In this document: one piece after another, positions 8,841 through 16,807 of the stretch
Numbering within the stretch: the first letter of the stretch is position 1
How the letters are laid out: each line of letters opens with the position of its first letter
DNA from: DASZTU01 sp035493835
Lineage (GTDB): Bacteria > Pseudomonadota > Alphaproteobacteria > Rhizobiales > Devosiaceae
Assembly (NCBI GenBank): GCA_035493835.1
Contig: DATJHO010000007.1
Coordinates: forward strand, 1-32,403
Direction: 5' to 3'
DNA: 32,403 bases
Program-made: the position numbers and the translations under genes
Notes under the pieces: model-generated
What the model was told of the DNA's origin: nothing
The model's input: only the letters and a program-made list of their open reading frames with translations
Database searches by the model: none

Positions 8841-9839
8841 ATGGCCCGCGTCACGCTCAACGACATCGCCGCAGAATTGGGGCTTTCCAAATTCGCCGTC
8901 TCGCGGGCCCTCGCGGGCAAGGGGGGCGTGAGCGAGGAAACCCGTGCACGGGTCGCCGTGGCCGCCGAGCGGATGGGTTACGCCAAGCAGGCGCCCAAGC
9001 CCGACAGCTTCGAATTGCACCTGATTTTCCACGACCACGATCCGGTCAACAGCGAACTGGCGATGCAGATCCAGAGCGGCGTCCAGTATGAAGCGTCCGC
9101 CGTCGGCGTTCCCTTGCGCATCGGCTGGACGCACGATCCGGAGCAGGTGGCGACGCTCGCCCAGGCGGGCAGCGGCGTCGTGCTGTTCGGGCCGCATTCG
9201 CCGGAAGCCATCGAGGCGGTGCGCCGCACCGGTACGCCGATGGTCAGGGTCGGCTGGCTCGATCCGCTCGAGCCGATCGACCAGGTGATGGCGGCCGACC
9301 ACGAGGCGGGCGCTGCCGTGGGCCACTTCCTCGCCCGGCTCGGGCACCGCGAAATCGCCTATGTGCACGGCACGCCGGGATTTCGCGGCCGCATGGAACG
9401 GCTCTATGGGCTGCGCGAGACCGCCGAAATCGAGCACGGCATGATCGTCCACGAGCTGAAGTTTCCGGAGAACGCGCAGTTCGCCGCCGCCTTCCAGGAG
9501 CTGCGCCTGAAAACCACCGGCGTCACCGCCTTCTTCTGCGCCCATGACGGGCTGGCGCTGACCGTGGTCTCGGAGTTGCTGCGGCTCGGCTACAAGGTGC
9601 CCGGCGACGCTACGATCATCGGCTTCGGCGACTTCTCGGCCGCGCGGCAAATCACGCCGCAACTCACCACTGTCCGCCTGCCCGGCCGCGACATGGGCAT
9701 CGCGTCCGTGCGCCTGCTGCTGGACCGCATCCGTCTGCGCGACCGCAGTATCGGGGCGGCGCAGCGGCTCTATATCGTCCCCACCATTGTCGAACGCGAT
9801 TCCAGCGGCCCACCGCCGAGTGGTGGCGACCGCCGCTGA
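8841..9839 (+). CDS. LacI-family transcriptional regulator
   Basis: This is a DNA-binding regulator of 332 residues with the standard LacI layout. The N-terminal helix-turn-helix and hinge span about 1-55 (VTLNDIAAELGLSKFAVSRA, then RVAVAAERMGYA). A periplasmic-binding-protein-like sugar-sensing domain runs from about 60 to the end, with the usual FFCAHDGLALTVVSELLRLGYKVPGD and GFGDFSAARQITPQLTTVR. AGGAG at 8831-8835 supports the ATG at 8841; an upstream in-frame ATG at 8805 would add 12 residues not typical of the family. It is divergent from the Opp/Dpp-type operon and very probably controls it in response to the imported sugar or a breakdown product (inference from position). Confidence 0.93.
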   Translation: MARVTLNDIAAELGLSKFAVSRALAGKGGVSEETRARVAVAAERMGYAKQAPKPDSFELHLIFHDHDPVNSELAMQIQSGVQYEASAVGVPLRIGWTHDPEQVATLAQAGSGVVLFGPHSPEAIEAVRRTGTPMVRVGWLDPLEPIDQVMAADHEAGAAVGHFLARLGHREIAYVHGTPGFRGRMERLYGLRETAEIEHGMIVHELKFPENAQFAAAFQELRLKTTGVTAFFCAHDGLALTVVSELLRLGYKVPGDATIIGFGDFSAARQITPQLTTVRLPGRDMGIASVRLLLDRIRLRDRSIGAAQRLYIVPTIVERDSSGPPPSGGDRR

Positions 9840-9873
9840 AGGCAGATCGAGAAGCCCGATATGCCGGCAGCGA

Positions 9874-10557
9874 TCACTTCGAGCCCGCCGGGCTTGCTCC
9901 ATCGAACATCTGCAGCAGTTCCTCCAGCCCGCCGCGCACATGTGCGCTACCGATGCGGGCTGCGGTATCGGCGTCGTGGCTGCGGAACGCATCGAGCAGT
10001 GCGTGATGTTCGGCGAGCACCCGCGGGGCGTAGCTGGGCGGGCGCCCCATGGTGCTCTGGATGGTGCGGGTCAACGCGTAGTAGCGCGACACCAGTTCGA
10101 CCAGTTCCTCGTTTCCGCCATGGCCATTGATGTAAACGTGAAAGGCGAAGTTGCTTGTCTCGACCCGGGGCCAGTCGAGCTCGGCGATCGCCGCATCGTG
10201 CTGTTCCTGGATCTTTTCGAGGCGCCTCAAATCCGATCCTGACGCTTCCTGCGAGAAGCGCCTCGCCGCAAAGCCTTCCAGCGCCTCGCCGATTTCGTGA
10301 TTATGGATCAGCCTCTGGCGGTCGAGCTCGCGGACGCGCGCGCCACGGTTGGGGATGATTTCGACCAGCCCCTCCCCCTCCAATTGCTGCAGCGCCTCAC
10401 GCACCGGCTGGACGCTGACGCCGAACTTTTTCGCGATGGCGTCCATGCGCAGCCAGGTGCCCGGCGGGATCTCGCCCTGCAGGATTTCGGTCCGCAACAG
10501 GTTCGAGATGCGGACGTAGTTGGTTTCCGCTTTCGCCGATCCACCGATGGTGCCCAA
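9874..10557 (-). CDS. GntR-family (FadR/FCD subgroup) transcriptional regulator, TTG start
   Basis: This 227-residue regulator has an N-terminal winged helix-turn-helix (about 14-78, with LRTEILQGEIPPGTWLRMDA and VSVQPVREALQQLEGEGLV). The all-helical FCD ligand-binding domain follows (about 85-215). FCD proteins often bind a metal through D-x3-H and two further histidines; here the pattern reads N136-x3-H140, H184 or H185, and H206, so the acidic ligand is an asparagine. The start is a TTG at 10557, chosen because GGAGG lies 5 bases upstream and no ATG occurs before the helix-turn-helix. FCD regulators of this type usually respond to sugar acids or other organic acids, which fits the enzymes of the operon it faces. 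Its 3' end is 34 bases from the convergent LacI-type gene. Confidence 0.92.
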   Translation of the reverse strand: MGTIGGSAKAETNYVRISNLLRTEILQGEIPPGTWLRMDAIAKKFGVSVQPVREALQQLEGEGLVEIIPNRGARVRELDRQRLIHNHEIGEALEGFAARRFSQEASGSDLRRLEKIQEQHDAAIAELDWPRVETSNFAFHVYINGHGGNEELVELVSRYYALTRTIQSTMGRPPSYAPRVLAEHHALLDAFRSHDADTAARIGSAHVRGGLEELLQMFDGASPAGSK

Positions 10558-10573
10558 TCAATCCTCCAGGACG

Positions 10574-10608
10574 GATCATATATGATCTTGACGGATATGA
10601 TATGATTT
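10574..10608. promoter_or_regulatory. Double palindromic operator, likely GntR/FCD binding site
   Basis: A perfect 14-base palindrome GATCATATATGATC (10574-10587) is followed about 20 bases (two helix turns) later by a second related site, GGATATGATATGATTT (10593-10608). The two share the leader GACGGAT, so they also form a direct repeat. They lie in the 171-base gap between the GntR-type gene and the binding-protein gene, just upstream of the regulator's ribosome site. FadR-type regulators bind short palindromes of this kind. A TTGACG at 10588-10593 lies between the two sites, but no well-spaced -10 was found. The rest of the gap (10609-10728) holds only a small dyad CTGGG/CCCAG (10685-10702) and a CGGAGGA ribosome site. 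Confidence 0.7.
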
Positions 10609-10728
10609 GCCAGCTTTACGCAACACCGGCGCTGGGGACCATCCCTTGCCAGAACCGGCTTATGGCGCAAAAGCCGCGCCGCACCTGGGTTTAATCGCCC
10701 AGCAAAAGATAATGAACCGGAGGATTCA

Positions 10729-11973
10729 ATGATTAGAAACGTAGTGCTTGCGGCCATGCTCGGCCTGTCCGCGACCGTGATGGCACAGCCAGCGGCCGCC
10801 CAGACCACCATCAATTTCGCGTCTTGGCAGCTCGAGGAGCCCGGGAATTCGCAATGGTGGAAGTCCGTGCTCGACGGCTTCCGCGCGGCAAACCCGGACA
10901 TCACCGTTCAAACCACCTACATCCCGTTCGCCGACTACCTCAACCAGATGACGGTGCGCTTTGCCTCCGGCCGCCCCCCGTCCGTCATCCAGCTCTCGCA
11001 GCAGACGATGGGGGCTTTCGCTGCCCAGGGCTGGCTCGCCTCGCTCGATGATCGCATCAAGGGCACCGAGATCGCCACCGATTGGGCACCGAGCGAATCC
11101 GACCTCAAATGGGATGGCCAGGAACGCGGCGTGCTGGTGTCCAACAGCGCCTATATGCTGTTCTACAACCAGAAGGTCCTGGCTGACGCCGGCGTTTCCG
11201 TCCCGACCGACTTTGCCAGCTTCAAAGCGGACGTCGCCAAGATCACCAACAAGCAGACCGGCATTTTCGGGCTGGCGGCGGTGACGACCGAGCACCCGAC
11301 CGTCGTCGAAGACTTCACCCGCTTCCTGCGCTGGCAGGGCACCGACGTGATCAAGGACGGCAAATACAATCTGACCTCCCCCGAGGCGATCGCCGCTATC
11401 AACGTCTATCGCAAGACGGTCGGCGAGAACGCGCCGCTCGGCAACAATTCCGCCATTGCCCGCCAGCTTTTCCTCGATGGGAAGACCGGCTTCATCATCG
11501 ATGGCCCCTGGTTCTGGTCCTGGCTCGCCAAGGCCTCGCCCGAAGTGAAGGCGAACCTCAAGATGATCCGGCTGCCCTTCGGCCCGCAGCTCGCGCCCGG
11601 CGGCATCAGCCTCCACCTCGCCGGCGGCCTCGACAAGCAAACCGAGGACGCGGCGTGGAAGTTCATCCTTTACGCCACCGGCAAGCAGCTCCAGCGCGAC
11701 TATCTCGTGGAGACCGGCCAGCCGGCCGGCCGCGCCTCGACCGTGCTCAGCCCCGCTGACGAAAAGCAGTATCCCTATCTTTTGACCATCAGCCAGTCCG
11801 CCGCTGACGCGGTGCCCGTCTTCCCCGCCGATCAGAAGATCAAGGCGAACTTTGCCGAATATTCCTCGATCATCATGAAGGCCGCCCTGCGGGCCTTGTC
11901 GACCGAGGACGACACGGCCGCGATCCTAAAGGACGCGCAGTCGGAGCTTGAGCAGGAAATCCCGCTCAACTGA
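10729..11973 (+). CDS. Family-1 extracellular sugar-binding protein (CUT1 importer)
   Basis: This periplasmic binding protein has 414 residues. A Sec-type signal peptide runs to about residue 25 (hydrophobic core VVLAAMLGLSATVMA, cleavage after AAAQ). The mature part has family-1 features: ITVQTTYIPFADYLNQM, LFYNQKVLADAGVSVPTDFASF, FLDGKTGFIIDGPWFWSW and the late motif LETGQPAGR-like VETGQPAGR. CGGAGGA (10719-10724) precedes the ATG. It is the first gene of the operon facing the GntR-type regulator; its sequence alone does not tell the substrate, but the sugar-acid enzymes downstream suggest an aldonate, uronate or related acid sugar. Confidence 0.93.
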   Translation: MIRNVVLAAMLGLSATVMAQPAAAQTTINFASWQLEEPGNSQWWKSVLDGFRAANPDITVQTTYIPFADYLNQMTVRFASGRPPSVIQLSQQTMGAFAAQGWLASLDDRIKGTEIATDWAPSESDLKWDGQERGVLVSNSAYMLFYNQKVLADAGVSVPTDFASFKADVAKITNKQTGIFGLAAVTTEHPTVVEDFTRFLRWQGTDVIKDGKYNLTSPEAIAAINVYRKTVGENAPLGNNSAIARQLFLDGKTGFIIDGPWFWSWLAKASPEVKANLKMIRLPFGPQLAPGGISLHLAGGLDKQTEDAAWKFILYATGKQLQRDYLVETGQPAGRASTVLSPADEKQYPYLLTISQSAADAVPVFPADQKIKANFAEYSSIIMKAALRALSTEDDTAAILKDAQSELEQEIPLN

Positions 11974-11983
11974 CGAGGGATAC

Positions 11984-12009
11984 CTGCACGGCCCCGAGGG
12001 GCCGTGCAG
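11984..12009 (+). other. Perfect GC-rich stem-loop between binding-protein and permease genes
   Basis: A 12-base arm CTGCACGGCCCC (11984-11995) and its exact reverse complement (11998-12009) are separated by two bases. It starts 10 bases after the binding-protein stop. No T-run follows, so it is not a classical terminator. Stem-loops at this place are known, for example in maltose operons, to protect the upstream message and lower permease expression. Confidence 0.75.
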
Positions 12010-12050
12010 TCCGCGCATGCCCCCAGGCATCCGCCATCCGAAAGGCCATA

Positions 12051-12995
12051 ATGATGAACCGGTCACTTTCCGCGACCCGCTTTATTGCGAGTCCGATCGC
12101 CTCCGTGCTGGATTTTCACCGCCGGAAGACGGCCCTGTCCTACGCCTTGCTGCTCCCGGCGGCGCTCACGGTCCTGCTGCTGATCGTCTATCCGCTCTAC
12201 CAGATCTTCGACATCTCGTTCCGCGAGGGCAAGTCGATGAACTTTGCCCGGATCGGCCAGCAGCCGTTCGGCCTCGACAATTATCGCCGCGTCCTCACCG
12301 ATCCGGCCTTCTGGCGGAGCACATGGGTTTCGGCCGTATATGTGGGCGGCACGGTGTTCGTCAGCTTTCTCATCGGCCTCGCCACGTCGCTGCTGTTGAA
12401 CCGCGACCTGCCGGGCACGCGTCTGCTCCGCACGCTGGTGCTGCTGCCCTGGGCCGTCCCCGGCGTCATCGTCGCCATCATGTTCCTCTGGGTGATGGAT
12501 GGATCCTATGGCGTCTTCAACTCCATCCTCCGCGATTTCGGCTGGCACGGGGGTGACATCAACTGGTTCGTCGACCGGCGGACCGCGCTTGGCACCGTCA
12601 TGCTGCCGGCGATCTGGAAAACCTATCCGCTGATCACCCTGACCTTGCTGGCCGCACTGCAATCAATCCCCAAGGAACTTTACGAAGCCGCCGAGATCGA
12701 CGGCGCGACCTCGGTGCAAAAATTCTTCTTCATCACCTGGCCCGGCATCATGGGCCCTGCCCTCCTCGTCGTGATGATCAGCGCCCTCGGCACGTTTCGC
12801 GATGTCGACATCATCTTTGCGACCACCAATGGCGGCCCGGCCGGCGCGACGCAAACCCTGGCGCTCTACGTCTACAACGAAGCCTTCCAGTATTTCCGCA
12901 TGGGCACCGCAACGGCGGTCGGCACGATGATGGTCGCCATCGCCTTTTTGGGCACCGCAATCATGGCAGGAATGGCCGGAAAGTCGAAGTTCTGA
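12051..12995 (+). CDS. CUT1 sugar ABC permease, MalF/UgpA-like
   Basis: This is a membrane subunit of 314 residues. It has an extended cytoplasmic N-terminus (1-28), a first membrane segment at about 30-52, and five more hydrophobic segments. The ATPase-coupling EAA loop is at about 208-235 (ELYEAAEIDGATSVQKFFFI...). The usual GGPAGATQTLALYVYNEAF stretch near the C-terminus is present. It pairs with the MalG-like permease that starts 2 bases after its stop. Two adjacent ATGs (12051, 12054) are possible starts, and the ribosome site (GAAAGG) is weak, matching low permease expression relative to the binding protein. Confidence 0.94.
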   Translation: MMNRSLSATRFIASPIASVLDFHRRKTALSYALLLPAALTVLLLIVYPLYQIFDISFREGKSMNFARIGQQPFGLDNYRRVLTDPAFWRSTWVSAVYVGGTVFVSFLIGLATSLLLNRDLPGTRLLRTLVLLPWAVPGVIVAIMFLWVMDGSYGVFNSILRDFGWHGGDINWFVDRRTALGTVMLPAIWKTYPLITLTLLAALQSIPKELYEAAEIDGATSVQKFFFITWPGIMGPALLVVMISALGTFRDVDIIFATTNGGPAGATQTLALYVYNEAFQYFRMGTATAVGTMMVAIAFLGTAIMAGMAGKSKF

Positions 12996-12997
12996 AA

Positions 12998-13837
12998 ATG
13001 ACCAAAGCAAAACTAGCCAATCTGGCCGGCCTTCTGGTGATGATCGCTTTCGTCGTGATCACCCTCTTCCCGTTCTACTGGATGGTGATGACGGCCATCA
13101 TGCCGACCAGCGCCATCCTGTCACGAGCTCCCTCGCTGCTCCCTGACCTGTCGCGGATCTCCTTTACGGCGTTCGTTTCCGTCTTCACCAAAAGCCCGTT
13201 CCTCTCCTGGATGCTCAGCAGCCTCATCGTCGGCGGCGCATCGACGATCCTGAGCCTCGTGGTCTCTACCCTTGCCGGCTACAGCCTCTCGCGCTGGAAC
13301 AGTAAACCGCAACAAGCCCTTGGCGCAGCGCTCCTTATCAGCAAGCTGATCCCCTCCAGCCTGATCCTCATCCCGCTCTTCATCATCTATTCCACTGCCG
13401 GGCTCATCGACAGCTATCTCGGCCTCGTGCTCGCCCACATGACCATCGGCGTGCCGCTGGCGACGTGGCTGATGAAGGGCTTTTTCGACCGCATTCCGCG
13501 CGAACTGGAACAGGCGGCGACGATCGACGGAGCGAGCCAGATCCAGGCCCTGTGGCTGGTCGTCCTGCCGCTGGTGAAGCCCGGCCTCGCCGCCTCGACC
13601 GTCTACCTGATGCTGACGAGCTGGTCCGAGTTCATCTTCGGCCGCACGCTGATCACCGAGCCCACGCGACAGGTCCTGACCGTGGGCATGCAGTCCTTCG
13701 TCGGCGAACAGATGGTCGATTGGCAATTGCTCATGGCCGCCGGCACCATCTCGATCGTGCCCGCCATCATCGTCTTCGTGTTCCTTGAGCCATTCCTCGT
13801 CAGCGGCATGACGAAGGGCGCCTTGGCCGGAACCTGA
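12998..13837 (+). CDS. CUT1 sugar ABC permease, MalG/UgpE-like
   Basis: This second membrane subunit has 279 residues and six hydrophobic segments. The EAA loop is at about 168-195 (RELEQAATIDGASQIQALWLVVLP). The family phrases TLAGYSLSRW and SWSEFIFGRTLI are present. The ATG lies 2 bases after the MalF-like stop with no clear ribosome site, so translation is probably coupled. There is no ATPase gene anywhere in this operon, so the complex must use an ATPase encoded elsewhere. Confidence 0.94.
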   Translation: MTKAKLANLAGLLVMIAFVVITLFPFYWMVMTAIMPTSAILSRAPSLLPDLSRISFTAFVSVFTKSPFLSWMLSSLIVGGASTILSLVVSTLAGYSLSRWNSKPQQALGAALLISKLIPSSLILIPLFIIYSTAGLIDSYLGLVLAHMTIGVPLATWLMKGFFDRIPRELEQAATIDGASQIQALWLVVLPLVKPGLAASTVYLMLTSWSEFIFGRTLITEPTRQVLTVGMQSFVGEQMVDWQLLMAAGTISIVPAIIVFVFLEPFLVSGMTKGALAGT

Positions 13838-13865
13838 AGGCACAAGAATTTAGGGAGGATCCACT

Positions 13866-14795
13866 ATGTTGGACAAGAATACTTTCAAAGGCATCTACGT
13901 TATTGCGGTGACCCCGTTCACCGACAGTCTCGATGTTGACGAGCCCGGGTTGCTGTCGACCCTCGATTTCTGCTTCGCCGCGGGCGTCCATGGCGTGGTG
14001 GCGACGGCGAACGCCAGCGAAGTCGGCTATCTCAGCGAAACCGAACGCCGCCGCGTCGCCGAACTGGTGGTCAAGGCGTCGCACGGCAAGGCCAAATCGG
14101 TGATCGGGGTATCGAGCAGCTCCTACCGGATCTCCTGCGATTTCGCCCGCCATGCCGAAGCGATCGGCGCCGACGCGGTGATGGCGATGCCGCCGACCTT
14201 CCACACCGCAACGGTCGCAGAAATCCGCACCTTCTATCGCGAGCTGGCCGGTGCCACCAAGCTGCCGGTGATCCTCCAGAACGCCAGCGGACCGGGTGCA
14301 ACGCCGATGTCGCCCCAGCTCATGGCCGACATCGCCACCGAACTGCCGACCGTCCGTTTCATCAAGGAAGAAACCGCCTACGCGGCCCAGACCGCTGGCC
14401 GGCTGCTCGAACTCACCGGTGATCTGCTGCAAGGCGTCATGGGCGGCCGCGCCGGCCGGACATTCCTTGAGGAATTCCGGCATGGCGTCTGCGGCACGAT
14501 GCCGGCCTGCGAGATAGCCGATGTGCACGTGGCGCTCTGGAATGCCCTTGATGCCGGCGACGAGGCCCTGGCGCGCCGGATCTTCCGGGCCCTGCTGCCG
14601 CTGCTCGATTTCGAAGGCTCGTACGGCATCCCGCTCTGCAAGGAAGTCCTGCGCGCCCGCGGCGTGATCGGCTCCGCCGCCTGGCGTCAGACCGGCTACC
14701 AGCCCCTCGATACCCTCGCGAAAAAGGAACTTGCCGCCATTTTCGACGATCTCGCCGAATTCATGCTGCCCCAATATGCCCCCAAGCGCGCCTGA
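13866..14795 (+). CDS. DapA-family (class I pyruvate-lyase fold) aldolase or dehydratase
   Basis: This 309-residue TIM-barrel enzyme belongs to the dihydrodipicolinate synthase / N-acetylneuraminate lyase family. The Schiff-base lysine is K167 in VRFIKEET, and the substrate-carboxylate region reads TANASEVGYLSETER (47-61). The catalytic tyrosine, found in most family members in a YN.PG stretch after strand 5, is replaced: the text reads VILQNASG, with Q138 in its place. This points away from lysine biosynthesis and toward a 2-keto-3-deoxy sugar-acid dehydratase or aldolase, a known branch of the family (inference). A strong GGGAGG (13853-13858) precedes the ATG. The next gene encodes a sugar-acid dehydratase-like enzyme, whose 2-keto-3-deoxy product would be the natural substrate here. 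Confidence 0.85.
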   Translation: MLDKNTFKGIYVIAVTPFTDSLDVDEPGLLSTLDFCFAAGVHGVVATANASEVGYLSETERRRVAELVVKASHGKAKSVIGVSSSSYRISCDFARHAEAIGADAVMAMPPTFHTATVAEIRTFYRELAGATKLPVILQNASGPGATPMSPQLMADIATELPTVRFIKEETAYAAQTAGRLLELTGDLLQGVMGGRAGRTFLEEFRHGVCGTMPACEIADVHVALWNALDAGDEALARRIFRALLPLLDFEGSYGIPLCKEVLRARGVIGSAAWRQTGYQPLDTLAKKELAAIFDDLAEFMLPQYAPKRA

Positions 14796-14825
14796 ACCCA
14801 CTACTTCTACAATAAGGACCAGAAA

Positions 14826-16160
14826 ATGGACTCTTCCAAGCAAGCGGAGCGCGAGATCGGTCGCGTCGAAAACGCGGTCAACACCTTTTCCTCGCCTTCC
14901 GATCTCCGCATCACCGACATGCGGCTGGCCGTCGTTGCCGCCAACTACGACTATCCGATCATCAGGATCGATACCAACCAGGGCGTCTACGGCCTCGGCG
15001 AGGTGCGCGACGCCGGCCACGCCAGCAATGCCCTGCAGTTCAAGAGCATGCTGATCGGGCAGAACCCCGCCAATGTCGACATGATCTTCCGCGCCATCAA
15101 ACGCTACGGCAATTGGGGCCGTGAAGGCGGCGGCGTCTCCGGCATCGAGATCGCGCTCTGGGATCTGGTCGGCAAGGTCTATGGCGTGCCGTGCTACCAG
15201 TTCCTCGGTGGCAAATACCGCGAGAAGGTCCGCATCTACGGCGACACCCCGACTCCGGACAATCCGACGGTCGACGATTTCGTCAAGGCCGTGCAGGGCC
15301 GCGTCGCCAAGGGCCTGACCTTCGTCAAGTTCGACCTGCGCCCGAGCCTGTTCGAAACGCGCGACAATGCGCTGATCGGCCATGACGCCCGCTACGACAT
15401 CCCGTTCGAAGATGGCAAGTGGTTCAAGACCCCGATGGCCAATCGCGGCGTCAAGCTGACCCAGCGCAGCATCGAGGCGGCAGCCGAAGTCGTGAGCGCC
15501 GTCCGCAAGGCCGTTGGCACCGACATCCAGCTCTGCGTCGATCATTTCGGCGAGGGCTACATGTCCTCCGACGAGGTCATCCGCTTCGGTCGCGCCCTCG
15601 AGCAGTATGACCTGGCCTGGATCGAGGATCCCGTCCGCTTCTACGACACCGCCGGCCACAAGAAGGTCGCCGATGCGCTGCTGACCCCAATCGCCGCCGG
15701 CGAAAACCTCTACCTTCGCGAAGGTTTTCGCGAGGCCATCAAGACCCGGGCCTATGACATCCTCCACCCCGACCTCCTGAGCTCGGGCGGCATGCTCGAA
15801 ACCAAGCGCATCGCCGATGATGGCGAGGAAGAGTCGATCCCCACCGCCCTCCATTGCGCCGGCTCCCCGATCGGCTTCATGGCCAATATCCATTGCGCCG
15901 CAGCCATCTCGAGCTTCATCGCCTGCGAGCATCACGGCCTCGACCTGCCGTTCTGGCATGGCCTCGTCACCGGTTGGGACGAGGACTATCTGGCCGGCGG
16001 CTACGTCAAGGTTCCGGAAAAGCCGGGCCTCGGCATCGATCTCAACCTCGAGGCGGTCGAGGAAAACCTGCGCACGCCCGGTACGATGTTCCTCCCCACC
16101 GAAGAGTGGAACACGCCAAAGCTCGGCTTCTGGCGCCCCGACGACCGCTGGCCGGAATAA
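14826..16160 (+). CDS. Enolase-superfamily (mandelate racemase type) sugar-acid dehydratase
   Basis: The protein has 444 residues. It has an N-terminal capping domain (about 25-135, ending in EIALWDLVGKVYGVPCYQFLGG) and a modified TIM barrel. Strand-end residues are visible: K168-F-D170 on strand 2, metal ligand D239 (with H240) in CVDHFGEGY, E267 in WIEDP and E293 in GEN. A later acidic site is in HPD (314-316), and a candidate general-base histidine is H343 in ALHCAGSP. These are marks of the mandelate racemase subgroup, many of whose members dehydrate aldonates or glycarates to 2-keto-3-deoxy acids. The exact substrate cannot be read from the sequence. AAGGA (14814-14818) precedes the ATG. 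It is the last gene of the operon, followed by a long stem-loop. Confidence 0.88.
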   Translation: MDSSKQAEREIGRVENAVNTFSSPSDLRITDMRLAVVAANYDYPIIRIDTNQGVYGLGEVRDAGHASNALQFKSMLIGQNPANVDMIFRAIKRYGNWGREGGGVSGIEIALWDLVGKVYGVPCYQFLGGKYREKVRIYGDTPTPDNPTVDDFVKAVQGRVAKGLTFVKFDLRPSLFETRDNALIGHDARYDIPFEDGKWFKTPMANRGVKLTQRSIEAAAEVVSAVRKAVGTDIQLCVDHFGEGYMSSDEVIRFGRALEQYDLAWIEDPVRFYDTAGHKKVADALLTPIAAGENLYLREGFREAIKTRAYDILHPDLLSSGGMLETKRIADDGEEESIPTALHCAGSPIGFMANIHCAAAISSFIACEHHGLDLPFWHGLVTGWDEDYLAGGYVKVPEKPGLGIDLNLEAVEENLRTPGTMFLPTEEWNTPKLGFWRPDDRWPE

Positions 16161-16171
16161 TCGGCAACCTT

Positions 16172-16198
16172 GGCCGGGCGGAAAATTTCCGACCGGCC
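16172..16198 (+). terminator. Long inverted repeat at the end of the sugar-acid operon
   Basis: The arms GGCCGG-G-CGGAAA and TTTCCG-A-CCGGCC pair along 27 bases with one G-A mismatch and a single unpaired centre base; it starts 11 bases after the stop codon. There is no T-run after it, so it may be a factor-dependent stop or an end-protecting hairpin rather than a classical terminator. The 164 bases from here to the next gene hold an AT-rich TAAAATTTTA palindrome (16224-16233) and no further gene. Confidence 0.6.
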
Positions 16199-16362
16199 TC
16201 CAAATCTCACCGATCACGACCGATAAAATTTTAATAAAAGGACACGCGCCCGGAAAACCAACGCAATTACATCGGAGTGTTACGAATTGCCTCGAACAAC
16301 ACAACAGTTGACCATTCAGCGGGGACCTTGCCTGCGTGGCCCGACTGGAGGAGGCGAACCAA

Positions 16363-16563
16363 ATGATGAATACTTCCGGCGACCAGGTCGCGTATGCAGA
16401 GGTCAACAACCCGGCCTGGAATAAATCTCGCGGCCGCGTTCACGACTGGCGCAATCACATCGGCGAGCGGACCAAGGCTATCTGGGAAGCCCTGCCGATC
16501 GACATCCGCCAGGCCCTGGCCGAGGATGCGCAGGAGATGGCCGACCTCGAGGACTGGCCCTGA
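16363..16563 (+). CDS. Small protein of unknown function, 66 residues
   Basis: I do not recognise this protein. It is supported by a very strong ribosome site (GGAGGAGG, 16347-16354, 8 bases before the ATG), by G/C-rich third codon positions like its neighbours, and by a plausible soluble composition. It is rich in Trp (four), Arg and Asp/Glu, with a basic middle (NKSRGRVHDWRNHIGERTK) and an acidic, helical C-terminus (DIRQALAEDAQEMADLEDWP). There is no signal peptide, membrane segment or cysteine. It stands alone between the sugar-acid operon and the MEDS gene, with about 200 bases of non-coding DNA on each side, so it is probably its own transcript. A second ATG follows at 16366. Confidence 0.7.
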   Translation: MMNTSGDQVAYAEVNNPAWNKSRGRVHDWRNHIGERTKAIWEALPIDIRQALAEDAQEMADLEDWP

Positions 16564-16807
16564 TAACGGCAACTAACTCTCTGCCACTCCCGAAGAAAAT
16601 CTCAGCCATATTCAGCGATATACTGGCTGCTAAACAGACCGCCGACTTGGTCTCGAGGGCAGCCGCACTTTAAGTTGTCATCGCCCGCCAGAAGGTATTT
16701 AATCGTAAGCTTCCGGAAGCGGGTCGCGTTGTTGAGAGCCATTGCACCATGGCTCCCGGAAGAGAGGCAGCGCCACCTCCTGATGCGTCAACCGCAAGGA
16801 GTGAAAG
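16564..16807. other. Intergenic region with several dyads upstream of the MEDS gene
   Basis: These 244 bases have no gene I can support. They hold three dyads. CAGCC (16603-16607) pairs with GGCTG (16625-16629), with ATAT steps inside, and may be the end of the small gene. There is a perfect 12-base palindrome GCTTCCGGAAGC (16709-16720). A 7-base-arm hairpin GAGCCAT/ATGGCTC (16736-16755) also occurs. A TATACT (16619-16624) resembles a -10 box but has no -35 partner. The last two dyads lie within 100 bases of the MEDS start and may be regulatory. Confidence 0.45.

Noticed and set aside
13800..16409. Open frame of 869 codons on the minus strand over the DapA-family and dehydratase genes
   Set aside because: Mirror frame of two clear plus-strand enzymes; low-complexity Asp/Gly/Val-rich translation without family motifs.
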